This document shows, piece by piece, positions 9,038-18,015 of a DNA stretch of 64,000 bases (position 1 is its first letter; every line of letters begins with the position of its first letter). This DNA is from Phyllobacterium trifolii (lineage in GTDB: Bacteria > Pseudomonadota > Alphaproteobacteria > Rhizobiales > Rhizobiaceae), in contig NZ_JACHXN010000020.1 of NCBI RefSeq assembly GCF_014192095.1, forward strand, positions 1 through 64,000, written 5' to 3'. The translations under genes and the position numbers were made by a program. The notes below the pieces were generated by a model. That model did no database searches, had not been told where the DNA came from, and worked only from the letters and a program-made list of their open reading frames with translations.

Positions 9038-9445
9038 ATGATGAACAAGGAAGACGTCGAAGCCCTCCTGTTGAGGGGTCCTTTCCACCAGTGGCTTGGC
9101 CTGAAGGTGATTTCCGTCGGGGCAGGCGAAATCGAACTTCTGGCAACCTGGCGGCCTGAATGGGTCGTCAACGTTGCGGGCGGCTATACCCATGGCGGCA
9201 TCCTCGCCACCCTGATCGACCTGACGGCCGACTGGGCGCTGGTTTCGGAGACCGGCAAGGGCGTGCCGACCGTCGACCTGCGTGTCGATTATCATCGTGC
9301 CGCCATGCAGGGCGACCTGAAATGCGTCGGCAAGGTCATCAAGTCGGGCAAGACGCTGTCCGTCTCGGAGGCGCAGATCTTCGATGGCGAAGGTCGGCTG
9401 CTTGCCAGTGGTCGTGGCGTCTACATGACGCCTGCAGCGAAGTGA
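9038..9445 (+). CDS. PaaI-type hotdog thioesterase
   Basis: A 135-residue hotdog-fold protein with the PaaI/4HBT pattern NVAGGYTHGGILATLIDLTADWA, in which the HGG turn and the following Asp are the usual catalytic surroundings. It likely hydrolyses an acyl-CoA made by the ligase at 10235. It lies 14 bases after the MDR gene and 7 bases before the VOC gene, so one transcript is likely. Confidence 0.85.
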   Translation: MMNKEDVEALLLRGPFHQWLGLKVISVGAGEIELLATWRPEWVVNVAGGYTHGGILATLIDLTADWALVSETGKGVPTVDLRVDYHRAAMQGDLKCVGKVIKSGKTLSVSEAQIFDGEGRLLASGRGVYMTPAAK

Positions 9446-9452
9446 CGCGAGG

Positions 9453-10238
9453 ATGACGGGGACGCTCGACCATATCGTCATCAATACCGTGACGAAGATG
9501 GATGACGCGGCTGCGTTGTTCGAAGCGCTCGGCTTCAACCTGACGCCGCGCGGCTATCATTCTCTCGGTTCGCTCAACCACCTGATGATGACCCGCGGCG
9601 CCTATCTCGAACTCGTGGGCGTCCCGCCCACGGGTTTGCAGCGCGCCGACGTGCTGGAAAGCCCGCCGGGCCTGAACGGCCTGGTGCTGAAGAGTGTCGA
9701 TGCGGATGGCACATATCGCGATCTGGCGAGCCTCGGTCTGGAGCCGTCGCACCCGGTGGGATTTTCCCGGCCGGTAACGATCGACGGCGCCGAAGCGATG
9801 GCAAGGTTCCGGATCGTGCGCCTGCCTTCGGCGATGTTTCCGGCGGGACGCGTCTATTTCTGCGAGCACCTGACGCCGGACTATGTCTGGCGGCCGGAAT
9901 GGTTCGATCACCCCAACGGCTTCCTCGGATTTGGGACGCTGACAGTCGACACGCCAGACATGGCCCGGGACATCGGGCTATATGCCAAGGTCTGCGATAG
10001 ACCTGCGATGCCGCTGGAAAACGGTGCGCGGCTTGCCATCGACGGCTGCACCATTGATCTCATCACGGGCGCCAAAGCATCGTTCCGCGCGATTACGCTC
10101 GTCTTCGACGAACTGGACGTCATCCGTATGCGCGCATCCGCACAACCGGACCTCGTCTGGAAAGACTGGCCCGATGGTAGCACCACCCTCGATATTCCAT
10201 CGCTACACGTGACACTGCACTGCAGGAGAGCATCATGA
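9453..10238 (+). CDS. VOC-superfamily glyoxalase-like protein
   Basis: This 261-residue protein begins with the VOC strand-helix pattern LDHIVINTVTKMDDAAALFEALGF and contains two related halves, as in glyoxalase-like domain proteins. The second half starts near WFDHPNGFLGFGTLTVDT. Candidate metal ligands are His7 and the Glu of AYLELVGV. Such proteins act as isomerases, lyases or dioxygenases; the activity is unknown here. Its stop overlaps the ligase start (ATGA at 10235-10238). Confidence 0.8.
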   Translation: MTGTLDHIVINTVTKMDDAAALFEALGFNLTPRGYHSLGSLNHLMMTRGAYLELVGVPPTGLQRADVLESPPGLNGLVLKSVDADGTYRDLASLGLEPSHPVGFSRPVTIDGAEAMARFRIVRLPSAMFPAGRVYFCEHLTPDYVWRPEWFDHPNGFLGFGTLTVDTPDMARDIGLYAKVCDRPAMPLENGARLAIDGCTIDLITGAKASFRAITLVFDELDVIRMRASAQPDLVWKDWPDGSTTLDIPSLHVTLHCRRAS

Positions 10239-11758
10239 CGTCATTCGACAATCTGGGCATGATCATCGATCCCACCATGCATCCCGGCAAACCGCTGTTC
10301 ATCGGCTATGACTTTGCCGGCGGCGAAACCATCATGACGGCGGGGGACGTCGACGCAAAGGCATCCGCCACGGCAAGGGGGCTTGTGCAGTCTGGATTGC
10401 AGCGCGGCGACCGGATCGGCATTCTGGCGGCCAACAGTCCGCAGTATATCGCGGTGGTTCTCGGCGCGATGCGGGCAGGGATCGTCCCCGTTCCGATCAA
10501 CTACAAATTCCCGGCCGCCACGATCGCCTACATCGTTGCCGACAGCGGCATCCGCGTTCTTTTCTGCGATCAACCGAGGTTGAACGAGTTGCCGGGCGAG
10601 ATGGGAGATTTCCGTCTGGTGTCGCTGGACGCCGATCTGGATGGCTTTCTCGATTACGGTCCATTCGAAGCGATCACGCCGCGGCCGGACGAGGCTGCCA
10701 TGATACTCTATACCTCCGGATCGACGGGGCGGCCGAAGGGCGTGCTGCTGTCACACGCGGCGCATCGCTGGGTGGCGGAGACGCGTGTCGATGAGTACGG
10801 GCTGCGCAACGAGCGGGTGCTGATCGCAGCGCCGCTCTACCACATGAATGCGCTCGCGCTGTCCCTGCTGGTCTGCGCCAGCGGTTCGAGCGCGGTCATT
10901 CTTCCTGCCTTTCAGGCGAAGAGCTATATCGATGCGTTGACGCGCTATGGATGCACCTGGTTGACCGCCGTGCCCCCGATGATCGCGATGATGCTGCGCG
11001 AGACTGCGGCACTTGCCGGTGCGGACCTCTCGATCGTCAAGACGATCCGCATGGGATCGGCGCCGCTGAACGAGAAGCTCATCGCCCAGACCCGGCGCAT
11101 CCTGCCCAATGCCCAAATCATCAATGCCTATGGCACCACCGAGGGCGGTCCCGTCGTGTTCGGTGCGCATCCGGCCGGGCTTCCGATCTCGGCCGGCTCT
11201 GTCGGATATCCTCATCCGCAGGTCGAGGTTCGACTGGTGGGTGACGCCGCACCGCGACGGGGCACGCTGCAGATCCGCAGCCCGGGCATGATGCTCGGCT
11301 ATCTCAACCGGTCGGCCGATGCGATGACCCGTGACGGCTATTATGATACCGGCGACGTCTTCCACTGCGATGACGAAGGGTTCTATTCCTTCGTCGGACG
11401 TGTTGACGATATGTTCGTGTCGGGGGGAGAAAATATCTTCCCGAGTGAAGTGGAGAATGTCCTGGAAGCACATCCCGAAGTCATGCAGGCCTGCGTCATT
11501 CCGATAGATGACGATATCAAGGGGACGAAGCCGGTCGCGTTGGTGGTAGCCAGGCAGGTTCATCCCGGGCTTGAGCAGGAGTTGAAGCAATACGTGCTTA
11601 CCAACGCACCCGCCTATCAGCATCCACGCCGGATCTGGTTCGTCGACAGGCTGCCTCTGGCCGCGACCAACAAGATCGACCGCCGGGCCGTCGCCCACAT
11701 CGTCCACGAAAGAATAGCGGCGGAAGCGGACGCCAGCCTTTCCCCTGCCACAATCTGA
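10235..11758 (+). CDS. AMP-forming acyl-CoA synthetase
   Basis: A 507-residue ANL-family ligase. The ATP loop is [11 protein letters not shown], the adenine motif is YGTTEGG, the ribose Asp is in YDTGD, the hinge is [14 protein letters not shown] and the C-terminal lysine is in ATNKIDRRA. It would activate a carboxylic acid with ATP and CoA. Coupled by ATGA overlap to the VOC gene and close to a thioesterase, it implies that the pathway passes through a CoA thioester. Confidence 0.92.
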   Translation: MTSFDNLGMIIDPTMHPGKPLFIGYDFAGGETIMTAGDVDAKASATARGLVQSGLQRGDRIGILAANSPQYIAVVLGAMRAGIVPVPINYKFPAATIAYIVADSGIRVLFCDQPRLNELPGEMGDFRLVSLDADLDGFLDYGPFEAITPRPDEAAMILYTSGSTGRPKGVLLSHAAHRWVAETRVDEYGLRNERVLIAAPLYHMNALALSLLVCASGSSAVILPAFQAKSYIDALTRYGCTWLTAVPPMIAMMLRETAALAGADLSIVKTIRMGSAPLNEKLIAQTRRILPNAQIINAYGTTEGGPVVFGAHPAGLPISAGSVGYPHPQVEVRLVGDAAPRRGTLQIRSPGMMLGYLNRSADAMTRDGYYDTGDVFHCDDEGFYSFVGRVDDMFVSGGENIFPSEVENVLEAHPEVMQACVIPIDDDIKGTKPVALVVARQVHPGLEQELKQYVLTNAPAYQHPRRIWFVDRLPLAATNKIDRRAVAHIVHERIAAEADASLSPATI

Positions 11759-11814
11759 TCGGCGAAGCTTTGCCGAACTGCTATGTCGCGTTCTCTCCGA
11801 AAAGGAAAACATCG

Positions 11815-12933
11815 ATGCACTCGACCGCCTCCTGTCCGTCGATCGTCCGCATGCAGGAACGCGAGGATCGAGGCTGGACACGGCGCGCGATCAGCATTCT
11901 TCAGGGCGACGGGCGGCGTTCTTCCGATACCCATCTCGTCAATCCGGCTTTCAACGGCCTGAAAGACGTTTCCATCTACCTGAAGGATGAATCGACGCAT
12001 CCCACCGGCAGCCTGAAGCATCGTCTGGCGCGCTCGCTCTTCCTCTACGGGATATGCAACGGCAAGATCGGCGAGGGCACCACGCTGGTCGAGGCCTCGT
12101 CCGGCTCGACGGCCGTCAGTGAGGCCTATTTCGCCCACCTTCTCGACCTGCCGTTCATCGCGGTGATGCGCCACTCGACCAGCCGGCAGAAGATCGAGGC
12201 GATCGAACGTCTGGGCGGCCGCTGCCACTTTGTCGAGGATGCCGGCGCGCTCTACGACACCGCCGCGCAGATTGCCGAAGATACCGGCGGTTATTATCTC
12301 GACCAGTTCACCCATGCCGAAAGAGCGACGGACTGGCGCGGCAACAACAATATTGCCGAGACGATCTTTGAGCAGATGAAGGAGGAGGCACATCCCGAAC
12401 CGACATGGGTGGTGATGAGCGCCGGTACCGGGGGCACGTCGGCAACGATCGGCCGCTACATCCGCTATCGCAATTTTGCGACCCGGTTGTGCGTGGTCGA
12501 TGTGGAGGATTCCGTCTTCTACGACGCCTGGCTCTCGGGTGACAGGACGGTGACATGCGCAAATTCCTCCCGGATCGAGGGAATAGGCCGCCCGCGTGTC
12601 GAGCCGTCGTTTATTCCGGGCGTGGTCGACCACATGATCAGGGTGCCGGACGCGGCATCGATTGCGGCCATGCATGTTCTGTCGGAGCGGCTTTATCGCC
12701 GGGTCGGCGGCTCCACCGGCACGAATTTCTTCGGCGTGTGCTGGCTCGCCAGCTGCATGATGAAGGAGGGGAAGGCCGGCTCGATCGTATCGCTGATCTG
12801 CGATAGCGGTGACCGCTACACCTCGACCTATTACGATCCGGAATGGTTGAAGGACAACAATATCGATATCGAGCCTTATCGGGAGATGCTCACCAGTTTT
12901 CTCGAGACGGGCCAATGGCGCAACATCGACTGA
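11815..12933 (+). CDS. PLP-dependent cysteine-synthase-fold lyase (Cds1-like)
   Basis: This 372-residue fold-type II PLP enzyme has the Schiff-base lysine in [12 protein letters not shown] (Lys68) and the phosphate loop EASSGSTA. It resembles the cysteine-desulfhydrase branch (mycobacterial Cds1) more than true cysteine synthases, being longer with an extended C-terminus. The start at 11815 follows AAAAGGA; an upstream in-frame ATG at 11770 has no such site. It sits 12 bases before a gamma-glutamyltransferase, so the two may act in sequence on a glutathione- or cysteine-linked compound. That link is inference. Confidence 0.8.
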   Translation: MHSTASCPSIVRMQEREDRGWTRRAISILQGDGRRSSDTHLVNPAFNGLKDVSIYLKDESTHPTGSLKHRLARSLFLYGICNGKIGEGTTLVEASSGSTAVSEAYFAHLLDLPFIAVMRHSTSRQKIEAIERLGGRCHFVEDAGALYDTAAQIAEDTGGYYLDQFTHAERATDWRGNNNIAETIFEQMKEEAHPEPTWVVMSAGTGGTSATIGRYIRYRNFATRLCVVDVEDSVFYDAWLSGDRTVTCANSSRIEGIGRPRVEPSFIPGVVDHMIRVPDAASIAAMHVLSERLYRRVGGSTGTNFFGVCWLASCMMKEGKAGSIVSLICDSGDRYTSTYYDPEWLKDNNIDIEPYREMLTSFLETGQWRNID

Positions 12934-12945
12934 AGGGCTTTTGCG

Positions 12946-14538
12946 ATGACAGACTTTTCCTACGATGCGCGTTACCCGACGCATCGCGTGCCGACTTTCG
13001 GCCGCAACATGGTCGCGACCTCGCAGCCGCTCGCCGCTCAGGCCGGCATCCGCATGCTACTTCGGGGGGGAAATGCGGTAGATGCGGCACTCGCTGCGGC
13101 GATCACGCTGACGGTCGTGGAGCCCACCGGCAATGGCCTCGGGTCGGATGCGTTCGCTATCGTCTGGGACGGTAAGGAACTTCATGGCCTCAACGCGTCT
13201 GGACGCTCGCCGGCAGGCTGGAACCCCGAGCGTTTCGCAGGACTGGCGAAGATGCCGGAAGCCGGGTGGGACAGCGTAACGGTTCCGGGCGCCGTCTCGA
13301 GTTGGGCCGCCCTCTCGAAGCGTTTCGGCAAGCTCCCCTTCGAGGACCTTTTCGAGCCCGCCCTGACCTATGCGCGCGAGGGCTTCCTCGTGTCTCCGAC
13401 GATTGCGAGACTTTGGGCGCTCGGTGGCGCCCGTCTCGGCAAGCAGCCGGGATTCGCCAATCACTTTCTCCCGTGCGGCAAGGCGCCTCTGCCGGGGCAG
13501 CTCTTCCGCAATCCGGCGATCGCCGAAAGCCTGCGGCTGATCGCGGAAACGAAGGGTGAAGCCTTCTATCACGGCGTGCTCGCGGAAAAGATCGCCGCGT
13601 CCGCCGCCGCGCATGGGGGTGTGCTCACGCAACAGGATCTGGCGGAGCACACGATCGACTGGTGCGGGACGATCTCCACCGGGTTTCGCGATGTCGAGCT
13701 TCATGAAATCCCGCCGAACGGACAGGGAATCGCCGCGTTGATGGCTCTCGGCATACTCGAACATACGGACATTGCCGACTACCCGGTCGATAGCGCGGAG
13801 TCCCTGCATCTTCAGATCGAGGCCATGAAGCTCGCGTTCGCGGATGTGGATGCTTATGTCGGCGATCCGGACCATATGCGGTTGTCGGTGGCCGACCTCC
13901 TGTCCAAGACCTACCTGACGCAGCGCGCGGCGCATATCGATATGGGCCAAGCCGCGGATCCGGGCGCCGGCGCCCCGACGCTCGGCGGCACGGTCTATCT
14001 GACCGCGGCCGACGAGACGGGGATGATGGTCTCCTTCATCCAGTCGAACTATGCAGGTTTCGGTTCCGGCGTCGTGGTCGAGGGCACGGGCATCCATCTT
14101 CAGAACAGGGGTGCCGGCTTCACGCTCGAGCACGGCCATTCCAACGTGGTCGGACCACGCAAGCGCCCGTTCCACACGATCATTCCGGGCTTCGTCACCA
14201 AAAATGGATTGCCGCAAATGTCCTTCGGCGTGATGGGTGGCCCGATGCAGGCGCAAGGGCATGTCCAGATGCTGTTGCGGACGCAGCTTTTCGGCCAGAA
14301 CCCGCAAATGGCGAGCGACGCACCTCGTTGGCGCTTTGTCGCCGGCCGGAAGGTCGCCGTCGAACAGGGAATCGCCGAAGAGGTCCTCGCAAAGCTCACG
14401 GAACTCGGGCACGTCATCGTCCGCGAAACACCCGATAACAGCTTTGCATTCGGTGGTGCGCAGCTGATCCATGTCATGGACGATGGCTATGCCGGAGGAA
14501 GTGACACCCGCAAGGATGGAGCGGCCTTGGCCTGTTGA
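12946..14538 (+). CDS. Gamma-glutamyltransferase-family hydrolase
   Basis: This 530-residue Ntn hydrolase self-cleaves before a threonine: Thr349 in LGGTVYLTAADETG. The small-subunit signature VSFIQSNYAGFGSG follows. The large subunit has the NMVATSQPLAAQAG and GGNAVDAALAA motifs. No obvious signal peptide is seen, so a cytoplasmic location is likely, unlike periplasmic GGT. It would remove a gamma-glutamyl group from glutathione-like substrates or act as an acylase. It ends the cluster; IS debris follows at once. Confidence 0.88.
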   Translation: MTDFSYDARYPTHRVPTFGRNMVATSQPLAAQAGIRMLLRGGNAVDAALAAAITLTVVEPTGNGLGSDAFAIVWDGKELHGLNASGRSPAGWNPERFAGLAKMPEAGWDSVTVPGAVSSWAALSKRFGKLPFEDLFEPALTYAREGFLVSPTIARLWALGGARLGKQPGFANHFLPCGKAPLPGQLFRNPAIAESLRLIAETKGEAFYHGVLAEKIAASAAAHGGVLTQQDLAEHTIDWCGTISTGFRDVELHEIPPNGQGIAALMALGILEHTDIADYPVDSAESLHLQIEAMKLAFADVDAYVGDPDHMRLSVADLLSKTYLTQRAAHIDMGQAADPGAGAPTLGGTVYLTAADETGMMVSFIQSNYAGFGSGVVVEGTGIHLQNRGAGFTLEHGHSNVVGPRKRPFHTIIPGFVTKNGLPQMSFGVMGGPMQAQGHVQMLLRTQLFGQNPQMASDAPRWRFVAGRKVAVEQGIAEEVLAKLTELGHVIVRETPDNSFAFGGAQLIHVMDDGYAGGSDTRKDGAALAC

Positions 14539-14551
14539 TTTCCACGCGGAA

Positions 14552-14764
14552 CTGAGCCGGTTAGGCGCATAAGGGGGTGCGGACGAAAACTTGGACTATC
14601 AAGGAGGTAGTTCATGTATTCATACGCAGACAGGATCCGAGCGGTCGAGCTCTACATCAAGCTCGGCAAACGTCTCATGGCGACCATTCGTCAGCTTGGT
14701 TACCCAACCAAGAATGCCCTGAGGGGCTGGCACCGCGAATACGAACAACGCCTCGACTTGCCTG
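14552..14764 (+). mobile_element. IS3-family remnant (start of orfA)
   Basis: From ATG 14614 the translation MYSYADRIRAVELYIKLGKR and then IRQLGYPTKNALRGWHREYE is the helix-turn-helix start of an IS3-family OrfA, with GGAGG upstream. It is cut after about 50 codons, exactly where an IS6-type end (GGCTCTGTTGCAAAAT) begins at 14765. The left end of the element probably lies near 14552, where the sequence changes after the GGT gene. Confidence 0.75.
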
Positions 14765-14925
14765 GGCTCTGTTGCAAAATATTTAACGATCACAAGTCGA
14801 CCGGCTCTCGACGGAAATCAGGCGGCGATTGCCTCGAATTGGTCCTTGAGTGACGGGTCAGGATTGTAGGCGAAACGGCCCTGACCCTTGCGCATCATGT
14901 GAACCATCTCGATGCCTCCGAGAGA
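14765..14925 (-). mobile_element. IS6-family remnant: one end and transposase C-terminus
   Basis: The terminal sequence GGCTCTGTTGCAAAAT at 14765 is the classic IS6-family end, also present at 59206-59221. On the minus strand 14925-14818 reads as the end of a transposase: GGIEMVHMMRKGQGRF, then DQFEAIAA and a stop. The rest is missing and an autotransporter fragment is joined directly, so a deletion has removed most of the element. Confidence 0.75.
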
Positions 14926-15496
14926 AACGGGCGGAACCGTCACCAACGATATCGGCTATATTGGCTATTGCGGGTTCAGCAGGATCGGTTTCCGTATCGG
15001 GACCCAATTCTTTATGGGAAAACGCCGATACCCTTACGGTGGGCCGCGTTAGCACCGGCGAATTACGCATTGCTGATGGCGGCACCGTCACCAACACGGG
15101 TGGCACTATCGGTGCCTTGTCAGGGGCCACAGGCACGGTGACCGTTTCGGGAACAAGCAGCTCATGGCTAATCTCCGGCAGCCTCTTCGTCGGCTCTGAC
15201 GGAACCGCTGCGCTAAAAGTCGAAGCGGGCGGCGATGTCACCAGCGTCGACGGAACTGTCGGTGCCAATTCAGGTTCCAGCGGCGCGGTTGTAGTGTCGG
15301 GAACGAGTTCCTCATGGGCCGGTTCCGGCGACCTCGTCGCCGGCGGCCGAGGCACCGGCGTGATAACAGTCGCGGACCAAGGAGTCGTTTCGGCACTGTC
15401 GACGACGCTGGCAGCTGGTGTCGGCAGCTTTGGCACGCTGAACATCGGCGCGGCTGCCCGAAGCTCCGCCGTTGCTGCGGGAACCCTCGATACCGC
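14926..15496 (+). pseudogene. T5SS/PEP-CTERM-repeat autotransporter fragment
   Basis: Repeated units of about 46 residues can be read: VSTGELRIADGGTVTNTGG, then GSDGTAALKVEAGGDVTSV, then GRGTGVITVADQGVVS, each preceded by VSGTSSSW-like text. This is the repeat found in the passenger region of autotransporter adhesins. There is a frameshift near 14975 and both ends are missing, the right one lost at the ISL3-type element at 15497. No signal peptide or beta-barrel remains. The long minus-strand frame over the same bases is its shadow. Confidence 0.7.
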
Positions 15497-15846
15497 TGTC
15501 GCACTGCACTTTATTGGGTTCTGCCTCAATTTCTGTGATGATAAGGGAGCATACGAGCGCGCAGGAGTTCGACGCCAGCGCGGCCGTACATCGCGCGCTT
15601 TAGGGTCTTCAGGCCCCTCCACCTGTCTGTTGCTCCACGGTGGCTCGATTGCGTTACGAACGGCATCGATGTCTCGACCGAGCACTCTGGCGAACCGCAC
15701 GATCGGTCGCAGACCCGAATCCATAGCGACTTCGATCCAAGCGTCCAGCGGCTCAGATACGCCGGCTCGCAAGATGCCGTTGAAACGCGTGGCCAAAGTA
15801 CGCGTCACAGAAATTGAGGCAGAACCGAATTAAAGGCAAAGCGACA
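15497..15846 (-). mobile_element. Internally deleted ISL3-family element with intact ends
   Basis: A perfect 21-bp inverted repeat, GGTTCTGCCTCAATTTCTGT plus G at 15517-15537 and its complement at 15806-15826, extends imperfectly outwards to TGTCGC at 15497 and GCGACA at 15846. The same end design is seen in the full ISL3 copy at 56652-58386. Between the ends only the last part of the transposase survives on the minus strand (ATRFNGILRAG, then VRFARVLGRDIDAVRNAIE). It cannot encode transposase but could be moved in trans. Confidence 0.75.
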
Positions 15847-15890
15847 ATAGGCTTCGCCATAAAGGCGTAAGAAAAGAAAAGGGGAGCGTA

Positions 15891-16214
15891 ATGAGGACAG
15901 TTTTTGAAACGTCACAGGGTTTACGATTGACGCGTCGCCGCCTGCTAGCCATGCTAACAAGCGCAAGCATAGCTATTGCTATGCCAATGGCCTCCGCCAA
16001 CGAAACCATAACGGTCTATACCGCACTCGAAAAGGAGCAACTCGCTCCCTATGCAGCGGCATTCCAGAAAGCCCATCCCGACGTCACGATCGCATGGCTG
16101 CGAGATAGCCCAGGCGTAATTCTGGCGCGACTACTCGCCGAAAAGGACAATCCTCGAGCGGATGTAGTGTGGGGCGTGCCCCGATTTTGGACCTACAAAA
16201 ACTGTTCGTCGTGA
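15891..16214 (+). pseudogene. ABC substrate-binding protein fragment (2-aminoethylphosphonate-type)
   Basis: The 107 codons encode a signal peptide with a twin Arg (RRRLLAMLTSASIAIAMPMASA) and the mature start ITVYTALEKEQLAPY, then RADVVWGVPR, as in PhnS-type iron/phosphonate binding proteins. A good AAGGGGAG precedes the ATG. Full-length relatives are about 340 residues; here the reading frame leaves the family after VVWG and stops. The sequence to 16297 has no recognisable continuation. Confidence 0.7.
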
Positions 16215-16297
16215 ATAACTTGGCCGCACTGCGGGTTCTAGACGCTAGGGTACCTGTCCCAAGTCTCGTCGTTGATGGGCTTCGCGTGATCATGCAA

Positions 16298-16915
16298 TCA
16301 ATCAGGCCGGCTTCCGTTTCCGCGAAGTCCCCACAGCATTAGCGATATTGCTTTGCTCTCGTCATCCTCTCCGATCTCCTGCCCTGTGATGAGTTGCCGA
16401 TACCAAAGACGCCCCATAAACATGTCTATCGCCGTACCACTGTCCACAGCGCTGGAAATCTCCCCCCTGGAAATGGCTCGTTCTATCATCGCCACTGCCA
16501 GTAGGCGGCGAGGCAATATAAATCGTTGGTGCAAGAGGTTGGCAAGCTCCGGATTCTGGATGCCTTCCGCAATCAAGATCGGGATGATCTTGCCAGCTCC
16601 ACTCATTCCGGAAATCCAGCTGCGATATAATGTTCGCAGGTCGTCAGTAATATTGTCTGACTTTGCCTGCGGCATCGGCCAGGCGCTGTTGGCCTCATCG
16701 AGGAGATCCGAAACCAGGTCGAACATTGACTTCCAACGCCGATACACCGTTGTTTTGCCAACACCGGCCCGGACGGCCAACCGTTCCATTGTTAGCGCGC
16801 GGTAGCCCTCTTCCAGGAGGATAGATGCCGCCGCCTTCAGAATATCTTGCTGTGTTCGTGGATCGCGTGGGCGCCCTACCACAGGTCGCGATACGTCTGC
16901 TTGGATCAGTCTCAT
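16298..16915 (-). CDS. TetR-family repressor, divergent from the dehI operon
   Basis: A 205-residue TetR protein. The N-terminal HTH is ILKAAASILLEEGYRALTMERLAVRAGVGKTTVYRRW (split here for reading: helix 1 to about residue 40, recognition helix ends in TTVYRRW). The C-terminal domain is diverged, as usual for ligand pockets. I chose ATG 16915 (MRLIQADV); the frame is open to 16993 but that part overlaps the operator region. It is transcribed away from dehI, and two palindromes lie in the 133-bp gap, so it probably represses the haloacid operon and itself. Confidence 0.87.
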   Translation of the reverse strand: MRLIQADVSRPVVGRPRDPRTQQDILKAAASILLEEGYRALTMERLAVRAGVGKTTVYRRWKSMFDLVSDLLDEANSAWPMPQAKSDNITDDLRTLYRSWISGMSGAGKIIPILIAEGIQNPELANLLHQRFILPRRLLAVAMIERAISRGEISSAVDSGTAIDMFMGRLWYRQLITGQEIGEDDESKAISLMLWGLRGNGSRPD

Positions 16916-16959
16916 TTCAGAACCCTCGTTTACGTTCGCATGTGGCAACGTAGCCGTAC

Positions 16960-16985
16960 AGAGAATTCTATTGCGTAAATTCTCT
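16960..16985. promoter_or_regulatory. Palindrome 1 in the tetR-dehI gap
   Basis: AGAGAATT at 16960-16967 and AATTCTCT at 16978-16985 form an 8-bp inverted repeat with a 10-bp spacer. It lies between the divergent tetR and dehI genes and is a candidate TetR-type operator. Confidence 0.45.
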
Positions 16986-16992
16986 TCTTGCA

Positions 16993-17016
16993 ATACGATA
17001 CGCTACGTTATCGTAT
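16993..17016. promoter_or_regulatory. Palindrome 2 in the tetR-dehI gap
   Basis: ATACGATA at 16993-17000 and TATCGTAT at 17009-17016 form a perfect 8-bp inverted repeat with an 8-bp spacer, 33 bp before the dehI start. Its size suits a TetR dimer site and it lies where the dehI promoter should be. Confidence 0.55.
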
Positions 17017-17048
17017 CTATATTGTCGCTATGCAGAGGAGGAAAGATC

Positions 17049-17954
17049 ATGACGCAGCGCCCGATACTCGCAAAATTCCCCCAGGTGGACCATCATGAGG
17101 CTTCTGGTGAGCTCGCCGCCGTTTACGAAGACATTCACAACACGCTGCGCGTCCCTTGGGTGGCATTCGGCATTCGCGTCATGTCGCAGTTCCAGCATTT
17201 CATTCCGGAAGCATGGGCAGCCCTGAAGCCGCAGATTTCCACTCGATATGCGGAAGAGGGGGCTGATCTCGTTCGTCTGAACTCGATCATCCCCGGGCCT
17301 GCAATGCCAAATCCTACGCCAAAGCTTCTAAGGAACGGCTGGACCCATGAGAAAATCGATAAACTCAAGCATACATTGGACGTACTAAATTACGGCAATC
17401 CCAAGTATGCCATTTTAATCACTGCCTTGAATGAGGCATGGCATGGTCGCGATGCCGGTGGACAGTCCGGCAACACTCTGCAAGGCAGGGATGCAGAAGC
17501 CATCCCTTATGGTCTGCCGAAAGGGGTGGAGAAGTTGAATTTGCTTGATCCCGACGAGGTCGACGAGCGGACACAAATCGTACTTCGTGACATTCGTGAT
17601 GCTTCTCTCCACCATGGTCCAGCAAGCGACTATCGCGCGTTGGCAGCATGGCCGGATTATCTCGAAATTGCGCTACGCGACTCTCTCCATCCGGTAGCGC
17701 TGAGTGCGGAATATGATGAAACTGCCCGCCGAATTCGCAAGATCGCTCGCGAGCATGTTAAGGGTTTCGATAAGGTTGGCGGCGTCGCATGGCGGGACAT
17801 GACAGACAAGTTGTCTGCTGAGCAGATCGCAGGTTTGACGGGACTGCTCTTTATGTACAACCGCTTCATCCCCGATATCACGATTGCGATTATACGGCTC
17901 AAACAAGCGTTCAGCGGTGCTGAGGACGCGACCGAGAACAAATTTCCAGTCTGA
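17049..17954 (+). CDS. dehI: DehI-type 2-haloacid dehalogenase
   Basis: This 301-residue protein belongs to the group I (D,L-)2-haloacid dehalogenases, which attack the substrate directly with water. Residues matching those described for Pseudomonas putida DehI are in place: Trp37 (RVPWVAF), Asn117 and Tyr120 (YGNPKY), and Ser193-Asp194 (GPASDYRAL), the Asp being the catalytic base. The protein consists of two related halves, as in that family. GAGGAGG lies about 10 bases before ATG 17049. Product would be a 2-hydroxyacid with inverted configuration. A transporter and a 2-hydroxyacid dehydrogenase follow, so import, dehalogenation and oxidation are encoded together. Confidence 0.88.
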   Translation: MTQRPILAKFPQVDHHEASGELAAVYEDIHNTLRVPWVAFGIRVMSQFQHFIPEAWAALKPQISTRYAEEGADLVRLNSIIPGPAMPNPTPKLLRNGWTHEKIDKLKHTLDVLNYGNPKYAILITALNEAWHGRDAGGQSGNTLQGRDAEAIPYGLPKGVEKLNLLDPDEVDERTQIVLRDIRDASLHHGPASDYRALAAWPDYLEIALRDSLHPVALSAEYDETARRIRKIAREHVKGFDKVGGVAWRDMTDKLSAEQIAGLTGLLFMYNRFIPDITIAIIRLKQAFSGAEDATENKFPV

Positions 17955-17962
17955 TAAAAGCA

Positions 17963-17996
17963 GGCGCCGGTTTTGAGGAACGCCGGCGCCTTTTTG
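17963..17996 (+). terminator. Rho-independent terminator or attenuator after dehI
   Basis: AGGCGCCGG at 17963-17971 pairs with CCGGCGCCT at 17984-17992, followed by a T run to 17996. Because the MHS transporter starts 20 bases later, it probably lowers rather than ends expression of the downstream genes. Confidence 0.8.
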
Positions 17997-18015
17997 CAAC
18001 AAAAGGGAGGACGAA

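Noticed and set aside
14858-15808. Minus-strand open frame of 316 codons
   Set aside because: The right part is the ISL3 transposase remnant, but the rest is the reverse shadow of the autotransporter repeats; it is not one gene.
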